Part shown: piece by piece, positions 12,977 through 25,000 of the stretch
Layout: every line of letters begins with the position of its first letter
How positions within the stretch are numbered: position 1 is the first letter of the stretch
NCBI GenBank assembly: GCA_039654915.1
Contig: CM077596.1
Location: 6,510,001 to 6,574,000, forward strand
Reading direction: 5' to 3'
Length of the DNA stretch: 64,000 bases
DNA from: Aquilaria yunnanensis
Lineage: Eukaryota; Streptophyta; Magnoliopsida; Malvales; Thymelaeaceae
Program-made: the position numbers and the translations under genes
Notes under the pieces: model-generated
What the model was told of the DNA's origin: nothing
The model's database searches: none
Seen by the model: the letters and a program-made list of their open reading frames with translations, nothing else

Positions 12977-14488
12977 GGTAATCTACAACAGTAAATATGC
13001 GTGTAAGAGTCATGCATTTTAATTCATTTAATAAGGATTTTTATTAAATGATACTCCTACTATTTTACTCAAAATAATAACCCTCAATATTATTTCGGAA
13101 CACCTCGTCCTTAAAGTATTCTAATGGGCCAAGATCCATATTTCACTATAGCTTAAGTCAGCTTTGACTGTTTTGTCAAGTCATAGCTATTTAGGTAGCC
13201 AACTCCTTGCCAATTGTATCTCATGCAACTCTTGGATAGTTGGGTGAACAATACTTATCCAAGCTCATCTCATGAACTTAAGTCCAACCTTATGCCTCTA
13301 AATCCCTAATTCTATTAGGATGACTTAGTTAAGTTGGTCCTAAAGTTAGCAATTTAGATATCACTTTTATCCTATCGTGTCTTACCAAGATGAACATATG
13401 TGCTTTGTTTTGGCAAACCCACCCAATGTTGATCAAAGTCTTGATGAGTGCCAACATTTGGAAGACATCATATTTAATGACTTAATATTTTTTTGAAGGG
13501 ATTTTTTCTTTTGATCTCACCAATTATTATCTTTGGTTGTCTTATACATGCATTACATACAAATATAAAACATGCATCTCATGCTAGCACCAAATTAAAC
13601 GTGACATGGTTATAGCCCAAACTATGCTATATTCTCAAGCCAATAAAAATATCATAAAATCCTAAGAAAGGAAAAGGTCTTCACAAGCTCTTTATCCTCC
13701 TTGTTTGATTGTTTTTTTGTAGTCACCTCTTCAGACACACCACCTCGAACGATCCCAAAATATACAATTACATCAATAATAGAAACCTCAAGTTATATTC
13801 GAGGGGAATAAGGTGAGAAGAGGAGGTACAATGAGAACAACAAGAAAACGCACAACTCGCAAACTGTATTTACAAGTACAACTAACAAAGGCTATAACCA
13901 TGCACCATGTTTCAACCATCAATTAGCATATCATGTCAAATCTCATTCAACAAAAATGCATGCCAATTAACATGCATTTATTAACCAGTTTTATTAATGT
14001 AGCACTTCGCATAAGGCAGTTTCGCTGGCCAGTCAGTGGGCAACGGTCCCAATAACTGGTTATCGGGGCAAGGTCAAAGGGAGCCACCCTTGCAAGGGGT
14101 GGGAAGGGGGGCAGTGCCTCCTGGCACAAAAAATCTTCTTATGATTATGTTGCTGAGATCAATTATTTCGAGCAATTAAGCACATGAGACCTCTTTTGTC
14201 CAAGTAGCCAAAAGTACCTTACCCTGGGTGCCTGAACACATATGGCCAATGCCTGCTAAAGTTGTCACAACTATTGCAATAATCCTAATTTAGATAGGCA
14301 TCTCATACCCATCAATTTAGGGTTAATCTCATTAACCAATTTGTGTTGTTTCTCTATACATCTCATATATATTATGAGTTTTGGTTCATGCATCATGAAT
14401 CAATCCAATTAATCATGATTGAAAACATCAGAACATACAACATATCATGCGATTTAACACTCAATCCCAATTTAGGGTCTTACCAGTA
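12977..14488 (-). other. Untranslated leader of the Ty1/copia element
   Basis: Sequence between the primer site and the Gag start on the minus strand, about 1.5 kb. No conserved reading frame is seen. A G-rich/C-rich patch at 14030-14125 stands out from the AT-rich surroundings but has no recognised function. Confidence 0.6.
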
Positions 14489-14500
14489 GCTCTGATACCA
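14489..14500 (-). promoter_or_regulatory. Primer-binding site, initiator-Met tRNA type
   Basis: The minus strand reads TGGTATCAGAGC, complementary to the 3' end of plant initiator methionine tRNA, one base inside the 5' LTR. It primes minus-strand cDNA synthesis and fixes the element orientation. Confidence 0.93.
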
Positions 14501-14501
14501 T

Positions 14502-15906
14502 TGTAGGGTTTCAGGAGCCAAACAAGTATAGTGGAAGATAACTGAAACGGAGTAAATCGGGTGTTTGAAATTTTCATACCTACTCAGCTAGGATCTTTCA
14601 CCCAATAGTTGAGTCGAATCACAAAGACTTGAATAGTTTACGTGTTCAAGTCCTCTATGGTATCCACACGAGCCTCTCGAATCAACACGGCTCCACCACG
14701 TCCTGGAAGATGCATTCCTCTTGCACTCACAGTGCTAGCTTGTGTCCTCCAAGGAATGGCAAAAGAAGAGTACGGCTGGAACTTTTCAGAACATTTCTAA
14801 TTTCATCATTTGGGTGGCTAGGGCAAAAGTTACAAAAATTCTCAGTATATGATGTTTATATAATAAGGGTTAACTCCCAAGCCGGATTTTGAAACCCTAA
14901 TCCAATTAGGTTTAATTTTGAGTCTCATTAATGGCTCAACCTTTGGGCTAATTATTAATCTGAAATTATTATGAAACCAAAACCCAAACAATTTAGCCAA
15001 TGCACTCAAATAATCCAATTGGCTTTATGTATGCAACCCAATAGGCTCCTATCACGTTGGCAATAATCATAAAGCACATTTATGATCATAAGCAATGAGC
15101 GGTGTCTAGCAACACATCATTGCTATCTAAGTGACAAGATAATCGGTGATTCGACTAAATCTCTATGGTCATTATTCGTATATGCCATTATCCCTTTATT
15201 CAAGATATTAAGACCAAGCACAAGACATGAAATGTGTCACTCTCATATAGCCCAATCTATGGTTTCTTGATTCCCAAGAAAACTAACTTAAACTAATGGC
15301 GTTGATATCGTGTAACTCATCTGAACATGACCATCCATTTTCTTAGTCTTACTCTATTAAGGGGCTTGAAGATATCACTTGTGTTACATAGTAGAGACAA
15401 ATTCCAGCTTGATCATATAAAACCCTCTGCATGATATGTGACATACCTAATGATCCCTTCATGTTCACTCAGTTATGAGCAACAAAGGAAAGTGTCAAAG
15501 TATGTGACTCACATGTAGGGAACTTTGATGACCTTAGGTCAAAGGACTACATATACATGATCACTATGAGAATTACTTATGGCACTCATATAACGATCCA
15601 TGTACCGTTCCTATGGTAGGTCGGTTCAATATACAAGTTCTCCAACTTGTACCTATATGTAAACTACATATATCATATTAGTCTCCACACATGCGAGTCT
15701 TTATGTATTATTGCAATTCACTCCACAATAATACTAGACTAGGGATGTTTAAGAATATTATTATTTTAGGGTTATAATTATGTTTGACTATATCACATAG
15801 AAACAAAACAACAAACACAATTATTGAATTAATGCATCAATAAAATATTATGACTTAATGTGCAAAATACAATCATCACGACTGACTCTTGGGCACAACT
15901 CTAACA
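14502..15906 (-). repeat. 5' LTR of the Ty1/copia element
   Basis: Starts TGTAGGGTTTCAGG and ends GGGCACAACTCTAACA on the plus strand, with the TG...CA ends intact. It lies next to the primer site and is followed by the ATATA target duplication. In the retrotransposon's own sense this LTR would hold the promoter. Confidence 0.9.
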
Positions 15907-15911
15907 ATATA

Positions 15912-18900
15912 TAACTAGAATAAGCTTTCGCACTGCTGCAAGTTCGCATGTGATAACTATGAATACATAAAAGTATTTTTAGCATAGGCATATATTGTTC
16001 TTTTTCGCTTTTGTGCTGTTTTGTTGTCCCAATTTAGAGAATATCTTGGAAAAATATATCTCAATTCACATACATGTGGAACTTATTATTGCTACATTAA
16101 AGTGTGTTGTGCTTGTGTATAAAGTAAAGAAAGGCGATTATAAAGAATGTATTTTGGTGATATTTTTTTTGCAAAACATGTGACTCACACATATGGGGAA
16201 AATAGTACTAATATCTAGGTTGATATCCATAAGCATTTGATTGATGAAATGAGATTATCTAAATAAAAAAATATAGCATTAGTAATTAGTAGCACATCTT
16301 GGGTCTACTACATATAGGTTAATATAGAAAATAATTTAGCATTGAATGTATTACTTCAGAAAAGTATAGAAGCAAATAAGACACAACTTTCTGTTGATTA
16401 GAGAAATTTAACATGCACTTTGTTTGTATGATGCTCATAGGCTAGAGAATTGGAGGTAAGAAAATTAAATAGAAATTATGAACTATGGGTTCCCATATTA
16501 TATAAGAATTGTTTGGTAATGTAAGAGTTGTAATAAGAGGATAGCTGAGAAGATGAGAAAAGTAAACCGAAACCGTGTTACAGAAATGAGAATTTTTTTT
16601 TTAGTCAAAGAAATTGTTTTGCATGAACAAAATTATGAATTTTTCAAAGATAATATAAGAAACAAATAAAGGGTGAACCTTTTGATGACTTGGTGTATAG
16701 ATGAGAGGTGAGATGAAACTGCGGCAGAGGAAGAAAAGTTGTGTATTGTTAGAAAAAAAAAATGTAACTACATGGAGGCTAAGAAATAAACTAAATGAAA
16801 ATTGAGTTGCTTGATTGTGTGAGATGTTGTAAAAGGTTGAACAATTTAAAGAAGATTTAGAGAAGTAGATGAAAAGTTCCTGTTGGCATGTAGAGAAGAG
16901 AAAGCTGAAAGTTGTCGAGTTAGCAAAAATTACTGAAGAGGGTTTTAATAGCTGTTGAGTGATTGGCTTGGAAGTCATGCATACAATCAAAACAAAACAT
17001 GTCAGTGGACTACCCTCTTTCATTCTACCATAACGCCATTACATTTATTTTCAATTTCCTTAACAATTTGCATATAATAAAGAATGATGGGTAGTTACAA
17101 TAATGGCTACCATTATTTTGTTAGAAACTAATTCACCCATGTCCTACGTGGCATAACCTACTTGACTATAGCATTCATCCTATGCAACCAAATGGGGGTT
17201 AGCAACAGGGGATAAACATTAAACAATTAGCTACTTTTCCTGCCTTATTTGGCGGAAATGTGAAGTGGGGGCTTTAATGTAAAGCTGAAGATATTTGAAT
17301 AGCTTTTATTGGAGTTGACCCATTTTGTTATCAAAATTTTATATGTCGTGAAACAAAGCATTTAATTTAAAACAAAAACAAAGCAATTTCAAGTTCCAAC
17401 CTCTAGTCATTATCAGAACAACGACGACGATGGGTCGGGTACCCAAGACTGAAATGTCTCTGGCAGTTTCGAATGGCCACTACCTTTCCAAAATCTAGTG
17501 AAGGCAGAGAGAGCCGAGAGTGAGAAAAATGTCGGTTTAAACTTCAGCACCGAAGTGGTGGTCTGAGGTGGAGGTGGCTATAAGATGATCAGCACCCACG
17601 GTTACCTTTTACTCTTTTCTATGCTTGTGTCCAAGTAAAACCTGTGGTATTTTCTTCTCATGTCTTTGTCCTATTCTCTTCTATCGGGCAGTAATAACCA
17701 GCTTTGTTTTACAATCATCCAATCTCATGGCTGGGATATGATCAAAGCCTTCCATTTTCTCTATTTGCGTCCTTTTCTATTTAAGATATCTTTCCTCAAG
17801 TCTCTTTCCTTTTACCCAAAAAAAAATTGTATTGTGGAGTAGTGAGTTGCTTTCCTTTTATTTTTCACTTTCCACTTCGATGAAACAACAAAAAAGGGGG
17901 TTAAGTTCTTTGTTTCAGATTTTAAATCCATACAAAAAATAGAGAAAGTAAAACAATGTTCAACAGGTGTGTTAACCCTTTTAGAAATTAGCAATAAAAG
18001 AATTTTTATCGATCGAGAAAAAAGGTGCAAAGGAACTAACCTTCATTTTCACATAAAGATCAATTTTGTAATGGGAAACACAGGAAGAACCACTGAGTAA
18101 GTGAAAGAAAATAATGGTAGAATTTCTGAAATAGAAGAATGAAGCAAATTGTGAATAAACAATTGAAGCTGCGAATGAACTCGACATATAATTCGACTAC
18201 ACTACCAGAAATGTATAGCAGAAGACTGTTCTTTTTTTTTTTCCCCTCATATAGCAACAAACACTTTAATAGAATCCAGACTAATCTCCACTACAACTGC
18301 TGAACACCAAATGATTGTTCATATATACAGCCAATTATTGCTATCTATTTTCTACGACCCTGGTTCCCTATTTTTCATTTCCCAACCAGCTATTTTGATC
18401 GCCGCAACCATGGTTTTTATTTTAAAGTAATGATTTGCAATCAATATCCTAACACAAAAAAGATTTCAGCCACCTGAACCTTATCCTCATATTGCTAAAC
18501 CATGCATGGCCACGTTCTTTCCTACAAGAGCCAATTCACAATAGTTGTTCCGTGAACCTCAAAACAACGCTGTTTTCATCCCCAGCCACCAAATTCCTAG
18601 GATTCCATCCAATTTCAATATAAGAGTGATAATAATTACACTAGTTCAGCCACTTGCACTTGCAGGCAATCATCATCCTTGCCCTGAAGTAATATTGGTT
18701 CACCTTTGAAAGCCTAGCCAAAAACGACGCCACCTCGATCAAGTTTAATAACGACGGAAAGGAAACAGTGTCTTTTGAAAGTACACGTGGCAAGACCTCC
18801 TTCCCCCTCACGCCCTTTACATAATACTATTCGCATTGTTGAATCAGTTGTTACGCTTTTGTTGCAAATATTGGAACTGAGATACTATGTTGATACGTGG

Positions 18901-19592
18901 TACTTTCCACAGCCGTTGACCACAGAAAATGGAACAGATTTCTAACAGCAAAGAAAAACATAATCTCAACAAGGACAATGGAGGAAAGCAAATGCATGAA
19001 TGCCACATAACATTGAGGGAGAATTATAATTAATTTGTTCTCTGAGGTTAATCCTAAATTACAGTTTACTCATTTTTCTTTTAGAAGTTTTTTAAAAGCC
19101 CCTCGAGGTTTTAAGAAATATACAGTTACCCCGTCTACAATCATTTTGTGGTACTAAAACCAATGGATTTATTAATGTATAAAAATAAAATAATCAACAA
19201 GCATTTTAGTTGAATAAGACAATTTAGAAAACAATTTGATTAATGAATAAATATAGAGAACTAATTTTTTAACAAAATGGCTAATTATTTATTAATTGAA
19301 ATGAAAGTGATTTTGAAGTTTTCATATTATTGTAAATATAATTTATATTTCTTCAATTTTAGATTTAATAGTTCTCATAATAAGTTTAACAAATGATGAT
19401 GCCTGTAAAGCTTCTTAATTGAAAATAAATAAATAAATAAATATAATCAATTTTAAAATAAAAAAAGACATCCTTAATTAGAAATATTTAAAAAATTGAA
19501 ACTATAAAGATAAAAAATCAAAAACACAATGTAAAAAATATAAAAAAATATAATTATAAGAAAAAACTTTTGGGAGGTAGTAAGTTGAAAGG

Positions 19593-19637
<45 letters not shown>

Positions 19638-20807
19638 ACATTATTCTATTAGAAAAAGACAAGTAATGAAATAATTTATATGTTAAGGAGAAAACTTAAA
19701 CAAGAATTAGAGTACGGGTCTTAAAGTGTTGTTTTATTAGTTCTAACTGTATTAGAAACAATTCATTAGGCTCCCAAGTGGATGAAATATGTATCATCTT
19801 TTTTTTCATAGTTTATGGAAATTTTAGAACAATTTTTTTTTAATTTATGTACAATGAACTCATTCTGTTGAGGAAGGAAAAATTATATTGTAAATAGCTT
19901 ATTTAATTATTCCAAATATTGAATTGTTTACATTTACAGGAAGACTATTATTGAATATGTTGATAAGAATTTTAGAAGTTTATGTAAGACAGATATTATA
20001 AGATGATGAATTGCATTATGTGCGGGACGAGAACATATAATTCTTTTTTGTTAGGGACTAACATTATACGAAAAAAAAATATTAGAGACCATTAATGAAT
20101 TTTACTGAATATGGAATATTATTCAAATGGGGTGTTAAGGATACAGTGTATAGTCTTGTTCAGGATGTAAAAGTTAACAAAACATACATAATTCTTTTTA
20201 AAGTATCCTTGTCTTGGAAAAAAAATTCTTTTATGGGTCAGCGCCTCTAGTTATAGTCATCAATGGAGAAAGTCTCTTTCTTCCTTTTGTTACGTAAACC
20301 AGTAAGCATTTTATGTCCATATAACGGTGAGGTTAAGGGAAAATATGAAGTTGAATCATATACCAACTGGTTATAATTATAAAATTTTAACTATTAGATA
20401 AAAATTTTGGTTCTTATATTAATTAATAATTTAAATGTTGCTAAAATAATAATAATAATAGGAGTACTTGATTTTACCAAGTTTGCTGAAACTAGTTTCT
20501 CCAGTAGCGGATGTATGTACAGATTATTAGGGACCATAGACCGTATTTTCTAGAAAAATGTTGATAAGAGATTCGTAATTAAGCAATTGCACTCCTTTAA
20601 ATGAATTAATGAGTTCCTATAATTTCATAACATTTATCAGAACAAAATAATATGTCTCCCTTACCTAAAAAAAGGATAGAAAATGAATCAGCTCTCCGCC
20701 ACCAATTAGAATAATGGTAAAATTTCTATACTAGCCATTTACTTTTATATGTTTTACTTTTTAATGATTCGTGAATGATAATATATACATATACATACAT
20801 ATATATA
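15912..20807. other. AT-rich intergenic DNA, no gene recognised
   Basis: No open reading frame here has a recognisable domain, and none is supported by splice-like structure. The frame on the minus strand at 16601-17023 is low-complexity (Phe/Ser/Thr-rich) and looks like chance. The section from about 17400 to 18800 is less AT-rich than the rest, and could hold divergent gene remnants, but nothing is identifiable. A simple AT repeat lies within (19597-19634). Confidence 0.5.
19597..19634. repeat. (AT)19 microsatellite
   Basis: Uninterrupted alternating AT for 38 bases. Such tracts are hypervariable in length and can be used as markers. Confidence 0.97.
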
Positions 20808-21789
20808 GGTTAAAATCCATTCACTGTCCCCTAAATTTTACAATCGTCCTAATGTGGTCCCTTATCTTGAATTTATCCAAATAAAGTCCCTCAACACCTA
20901 CATCTTGTCCTAATTAATTGTGGTTCTTTAGTTAGTTTTAGCATTAACTTCAATGGAAATGCTGATATGGCAGTCTCTAAGTTTTTCCGGGACCCAAAAA
21001 TGCTGATGTGGCTTTTTTTTTAAACTACAATGGATGACCATATTCTATAAAAAAGAAAATTTAGACCCCAACTATCATAAACATATAACTTTGGGGAGTT
21101 AAAACTTAAATGACCAGACCCTATCTTCTTCCCAAATTATATGAACCTTCATTCGCCAAAACCCTCGCTGGGCCTAAGTCCTCCATCTCGATCACCCTAC
21201 TCCATCATGCCTCTCTCCCTCTCCTCAACATTACTCTCGCCTCCTGCCGGGAACACCAACCGTATCATGAAAGTAGGGGACTCACCAGCCCTCTCCTTCA
21301 TGCCTCTCTCTATCCCAATCCAATATGCGCGAGCAGGATTTTGGGGGAGGTCAATGAAGAGGTTGATTTCGAGCGGTGATTCAAGAGATTCGATCGGGCT
21401 AGGGACTGTCAGCGATGGCTGGGCTTGCTCTTGCCAAAGCGCTATCGAACCAGAGGCGCAGGAGAGGGCCGATCAAATCTTGAGAATTGATGAAGATGAA
21501 GGAGTTTGGGTTATTTGTGTTTCAAGTTCCCAAGATTATTGTTTGTGTTTGTTTGGGTCTGAATTTTTATTTCTGTACAATATGGTCATCTATTTTTAGT
21601 TAAGAAGAAATTTACATGGCAACATAGGTACCAGGTGGGTAAATTCCGTCTAAACTAACACTTGAATTGACAATAGGGACCAAAATAGGATATGTTAGAT
21701 GAGTTAGGGGACTCCAATAAGCATTTTTAAAGTTAAGGGACCAACTTATGACAAACCTAAAAGTTAAGGGACTAAATTTAAATTTTCCC
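20808..21789. mobile_element. Non-autonomous terminal-inverted-repeat DNA transposon (Mutator-like type)
   Basis: The first ~85 bases (GGTTAAAATCCATTCACTG, with GTCC, TGGTCCCTTA and AAAGTCCC blocks) are matched, in inverted orientation, by the last ~85 bases ending TTAAATTTTCCC. The flanking 9-mers are ATATATATA (20799-20807) and ATATATGTG (21790-21798), 7 of 9 identical, which suits a decayed 9-bp Mutator-type duplication but could be chance in AT-rich DNA. The 982-bp element has no transposase. Its interior (about 21110-21600) is clearly richer in G+C, with two overlapping open frames of 89 and 152 codons without recognised domains. It may be captured host DNA. Confidence 0.75.
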
Positions 21790-21958
21790 ATATATGTGTC
21801 CTGGTTGTCGACAGATAACTTTTCAACTTAGATCAAGCCTCGAGCACCAGAGTTCACTGAGGCATTCTCTAGGACTTTCCCACACTGATAAACCTTTTCT
21901 GAAGATTATTTTGAAAAACCTTTTGGAAAATAGTTACTGGGCTACCTCGGAACTCATT

Positions 21959-21970
21959 TGGTATCAGAGC
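21959..21970 (+). promoter_or_regulatory. Primer-binding site of pararetrovirus copy 1
   Basis: TGGTATCAGAGC, complementary to initiator-Met tRNA, 79 bases before the ORF1 start. This is the conventional origin of caulimovirid genomes. Confidence 0.92.
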
Positions 21971-22049
21971 CATTTGATTGTTCTATCTTACAGATGAGTT
22001 GAGTCATTAAGAATTTCTAGCTGATCCCTCGACCTAGATTTACCCAGAA

Positions 22050-25000
22050 ATGTCAAGAACTTCTACCCCTACGCTTACTCCCTCTACTTCTTTCAGATCT
22101 ACCTCCTCTTCTCACTTGGATTCTCTCTGTGAATTTAAGTATCTTTCTGATGATGAGAAGATCCCTCTTATTGATCTTCCACCTCCATCTTCAGAAGTTA
22201 TGATGCCATGCAATCCTTATTACAAAAAGGCTATCAAACAACTCAGGAAGGAACATCCTCCTTGTTTCACCCCTGAGATCCATATGTTTAAAAGTAAGCT
22301 TGAGGATTTTCCCCCTCTTGCATTTAATGATCCTTCTACATCAACAAAGCATGCCTGGAAGGTTCCCCAACCTTCGACAGTTGATTCAAAAGGAAGACGA
22401 AGGGAAAACACAGCTGTTGAACAAGTCCTCAACTGGTAGTCTGAGAACATGGTGTCTCAGAACAAAGTCTTCAGCAGAATCGAGCATAACCAAGCCCGCT
22501 TGGAACAAAAGATGGATCAGATGATCATAAATCCATTAACCCAGTGTCAGCAACGGATCAACTACCTACACCATGAGATTCTTGGCCTCATAGCCCGTCA
22601 TGAAAACTCTATAGCCCAAGAACAGGAGATCCACACCTAAAGGAACAGCTCAGGTATCTTCAGGCCCAACAACAATAGCCCAGATATCCTGAATCCTTTT
22701 CCTCAATATTCTAAACTACTGGCCCATTCAAACCTACTCCAAGCCCGGTCTATCAACCATCTCCTCCTTCCCGAAATATCTTTAAGCCTCTTCCTGCTCT
22801 CATTTCTAAACAAGCCTATCAGCCCCCAAGGCCTCAACCTTCATGGCCCAGTACACCTACTTGGCCCAGTCACACTCCGGCCCAAACATCTCAAACACCT
22901 CCAGATCTAAAACAAAAAGGCCCTGCTTACCCTCAGAAACCTATAAAGATCCAACAACCTTCCCATCAGACGTGGATGGTCCAATCCAATCCTATCATTG
23001 GATTTCTTGACCAATAGATCCAGTAGCCCAGCACTCCTGCCGTCTTGGCTACCTTAGAAGACTTGAGTTCCACAGCCTCAAGTGAATATGAAGAAGATGA
23101 TTCTTTCTCAACTTCTTCCTCTGAAGCCCAAGTCTATATGGCCCAAGGGGCTACCAGCCATGCCCAACCGGCAGAATCCACAACTACAGATACCGGATCT
23201 CAGCAACCTCCACCTCAACCTCAGCCCCAACAACAGCCACCTCCGGCTCCACCGCCAGGACCACCGCCACTAGGTCCTCCTCAACAACCGTATGTTCACA
23301 TGGATGAAGATATTCCACCTGTGAACATTGAACCTATTTGGAATCCTCCCTCGCTAAACGTTACTCTCTCTCTCAAAAGGATTCCAACAACAAAATGGCA
23401 TGAGAAATTCTTTGAATTCCATGCTTGGTGTCTCACACAACTCCAGTGAAAAGGTGCTACCCATCTGAAGGTCATCTGTGCCTTCATTGCGGGGATGTCG
23501 GGTATTCTTAAACATTGGTTTATGAGTGTTGGAGAATACCGACAGATGCAATTAGCCCAGACACCAACAACAACAGAATTCGTTCTCAAGCTATATAAAG
23601 AATTCATTGGTGAACCTGAAGCTCTTCTTGATGTAGCAAGAGAAGAATTCTTCAAAATGAAGTTTTGTTCCTACAACAGAAAAGACTTAGAAAAGCACTA
23701 TGAAAGTATGCTCAAGCGCTTTTACCTCATTTACACCGGCTATGAAGCTGATAACAACCTAAAGCAGGCATACTTAAATTCTGTGCCAGAAACAATTGGC
23801 CAAGAAGCCCTCCGCATCAAACAACAAAGTGGACAATCTCTTACAGAGTACTCCTTTGGGAAACTCCACCAAGTTGTCATGATAGCACTCAGGAAGCTGT
23901 GCAACACCCATTCCTTCTTCAAGGAATTCAATCAGACTCAAAGTCTATTTGATAAAGCCTGTCATCAACCTGAGTTAACAATCAAGTGCAAAGACAAAAG
24001 CACTTGCCACTGCAATACCCCTTGGAAGAAGCATCACCGACGCAGAGTCTATTCTCCTGATCAACCTTGACGAATCAGAAGAAAGAAGAAACGGTTCTTC
24101 CGATACAAGAAGAATAGCGGCAAATTCAAATGATGTTTTATCTACCGACAACCAGGACACTTTCCCAAAGACTATCCTAAGAAGAACACCAAGTCAAAGA
24201 AGAAAATGGCGCATACCATTTCCCAAGTCACTGGCGCTGATCTCTCTAATGACGACATGAAGTTCATTTTCTCTGAGACAGAACACGAGGCATCTGCCCT
24301 CTTTGCTGTTGAAGCCTACTCTTCAAAGTCTGATTCTGAACCAGAGCAAGCTTCAATCTACACAATGCAGATATCACCCATCCAGTCCTCACTCTTTGGT
24401 GCTCAAGTTATTCCCTAAGCCAAGATCAACATTCTTCTGGATAAGTATGCAAAGCCAATCTCAGTGATTGCTCTTTTTGATACTGGTGCCACCAACACCA
24501 TTGTCAATCCTTCCCTCCTTCCAGACAAAATGTGGTGACCCTGTAATGAAAGATTCAGAGCTACAAATGGTGCCTTCTATGTCACCCAGATAAGCAAACC
24601 TATTCGGATCAAATTCTCTTCTACAAAGTACGTAGTTACTACTGTATATGGTTATAACCATGGCAGAGATATGATTCTTGGGTTCGACATTATCAAGAAG
24701 TTATCAGTTCAAAGATGGACTGATAAAGGTCTGCAGCTGTTTAAGTTTTTCCTTCCATGGACATCCACTCCACGACTTTACACAACTGAAGGAGAAGCTC
24801 TCTCAGCAAGTCAAATTCAGTCTGAAAGTGACCCAGTATATGGCTCCATTATGCAGTCTCTCATCCAACAGTCTTGTGCTGAGTCTCATGCTAAGTTCGA
24901 ACAAAAGCATCCACTTCCCCTTTGGAAGAATGCTAAGTTCTTCATTGAAATTCCATTCAAGAAGAATTAGGATGTTAACCCAACTAAAGCTACCCACTTA

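Larger units (their letters stand above)
7615..15906 (-). mobile_element. Full-length Ty1/copia LTR retrotransposon, inactive
   Basis: The 8292-bp element has two related LTRs (7615-9054 and 14502-15906), is flanked by the 5-bp duplication ATATA (7610-7614 and 15907-15911), and carries a gag-pol frame on the minus strand between them. The order integrase, reverse transcriptase, RNase H identifies Ty1/copia. The primer site complementary to initiator-Met tRNA lies just inside the 5' LTR (14489-14500). A purine-rich tract (minus strand AAGTGGGAGAC, 9055-9065) precedes the 3' LTR. LTR lengths differ (1440 versus 1405) with many substitutions, so the insertion is old. Gag-pol is broken by stops and at least one frameshift. 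Confidence 0.93.

Noticed and set aside
14030..14125. GC-rich patch as an RNA gene or island
   Set aside because: Lies within the copia leader; no tRNA cloverleaf, rRNA motif or conserved fold could be recognised by eye.
16601..17023. 140-codon open frame on the minus strand
   Set aside because: Composition is Phe/Ser/Thr/Leu-rich low complexity from AT-rich DNA; no domain, no splice structure, no neighbouring support.
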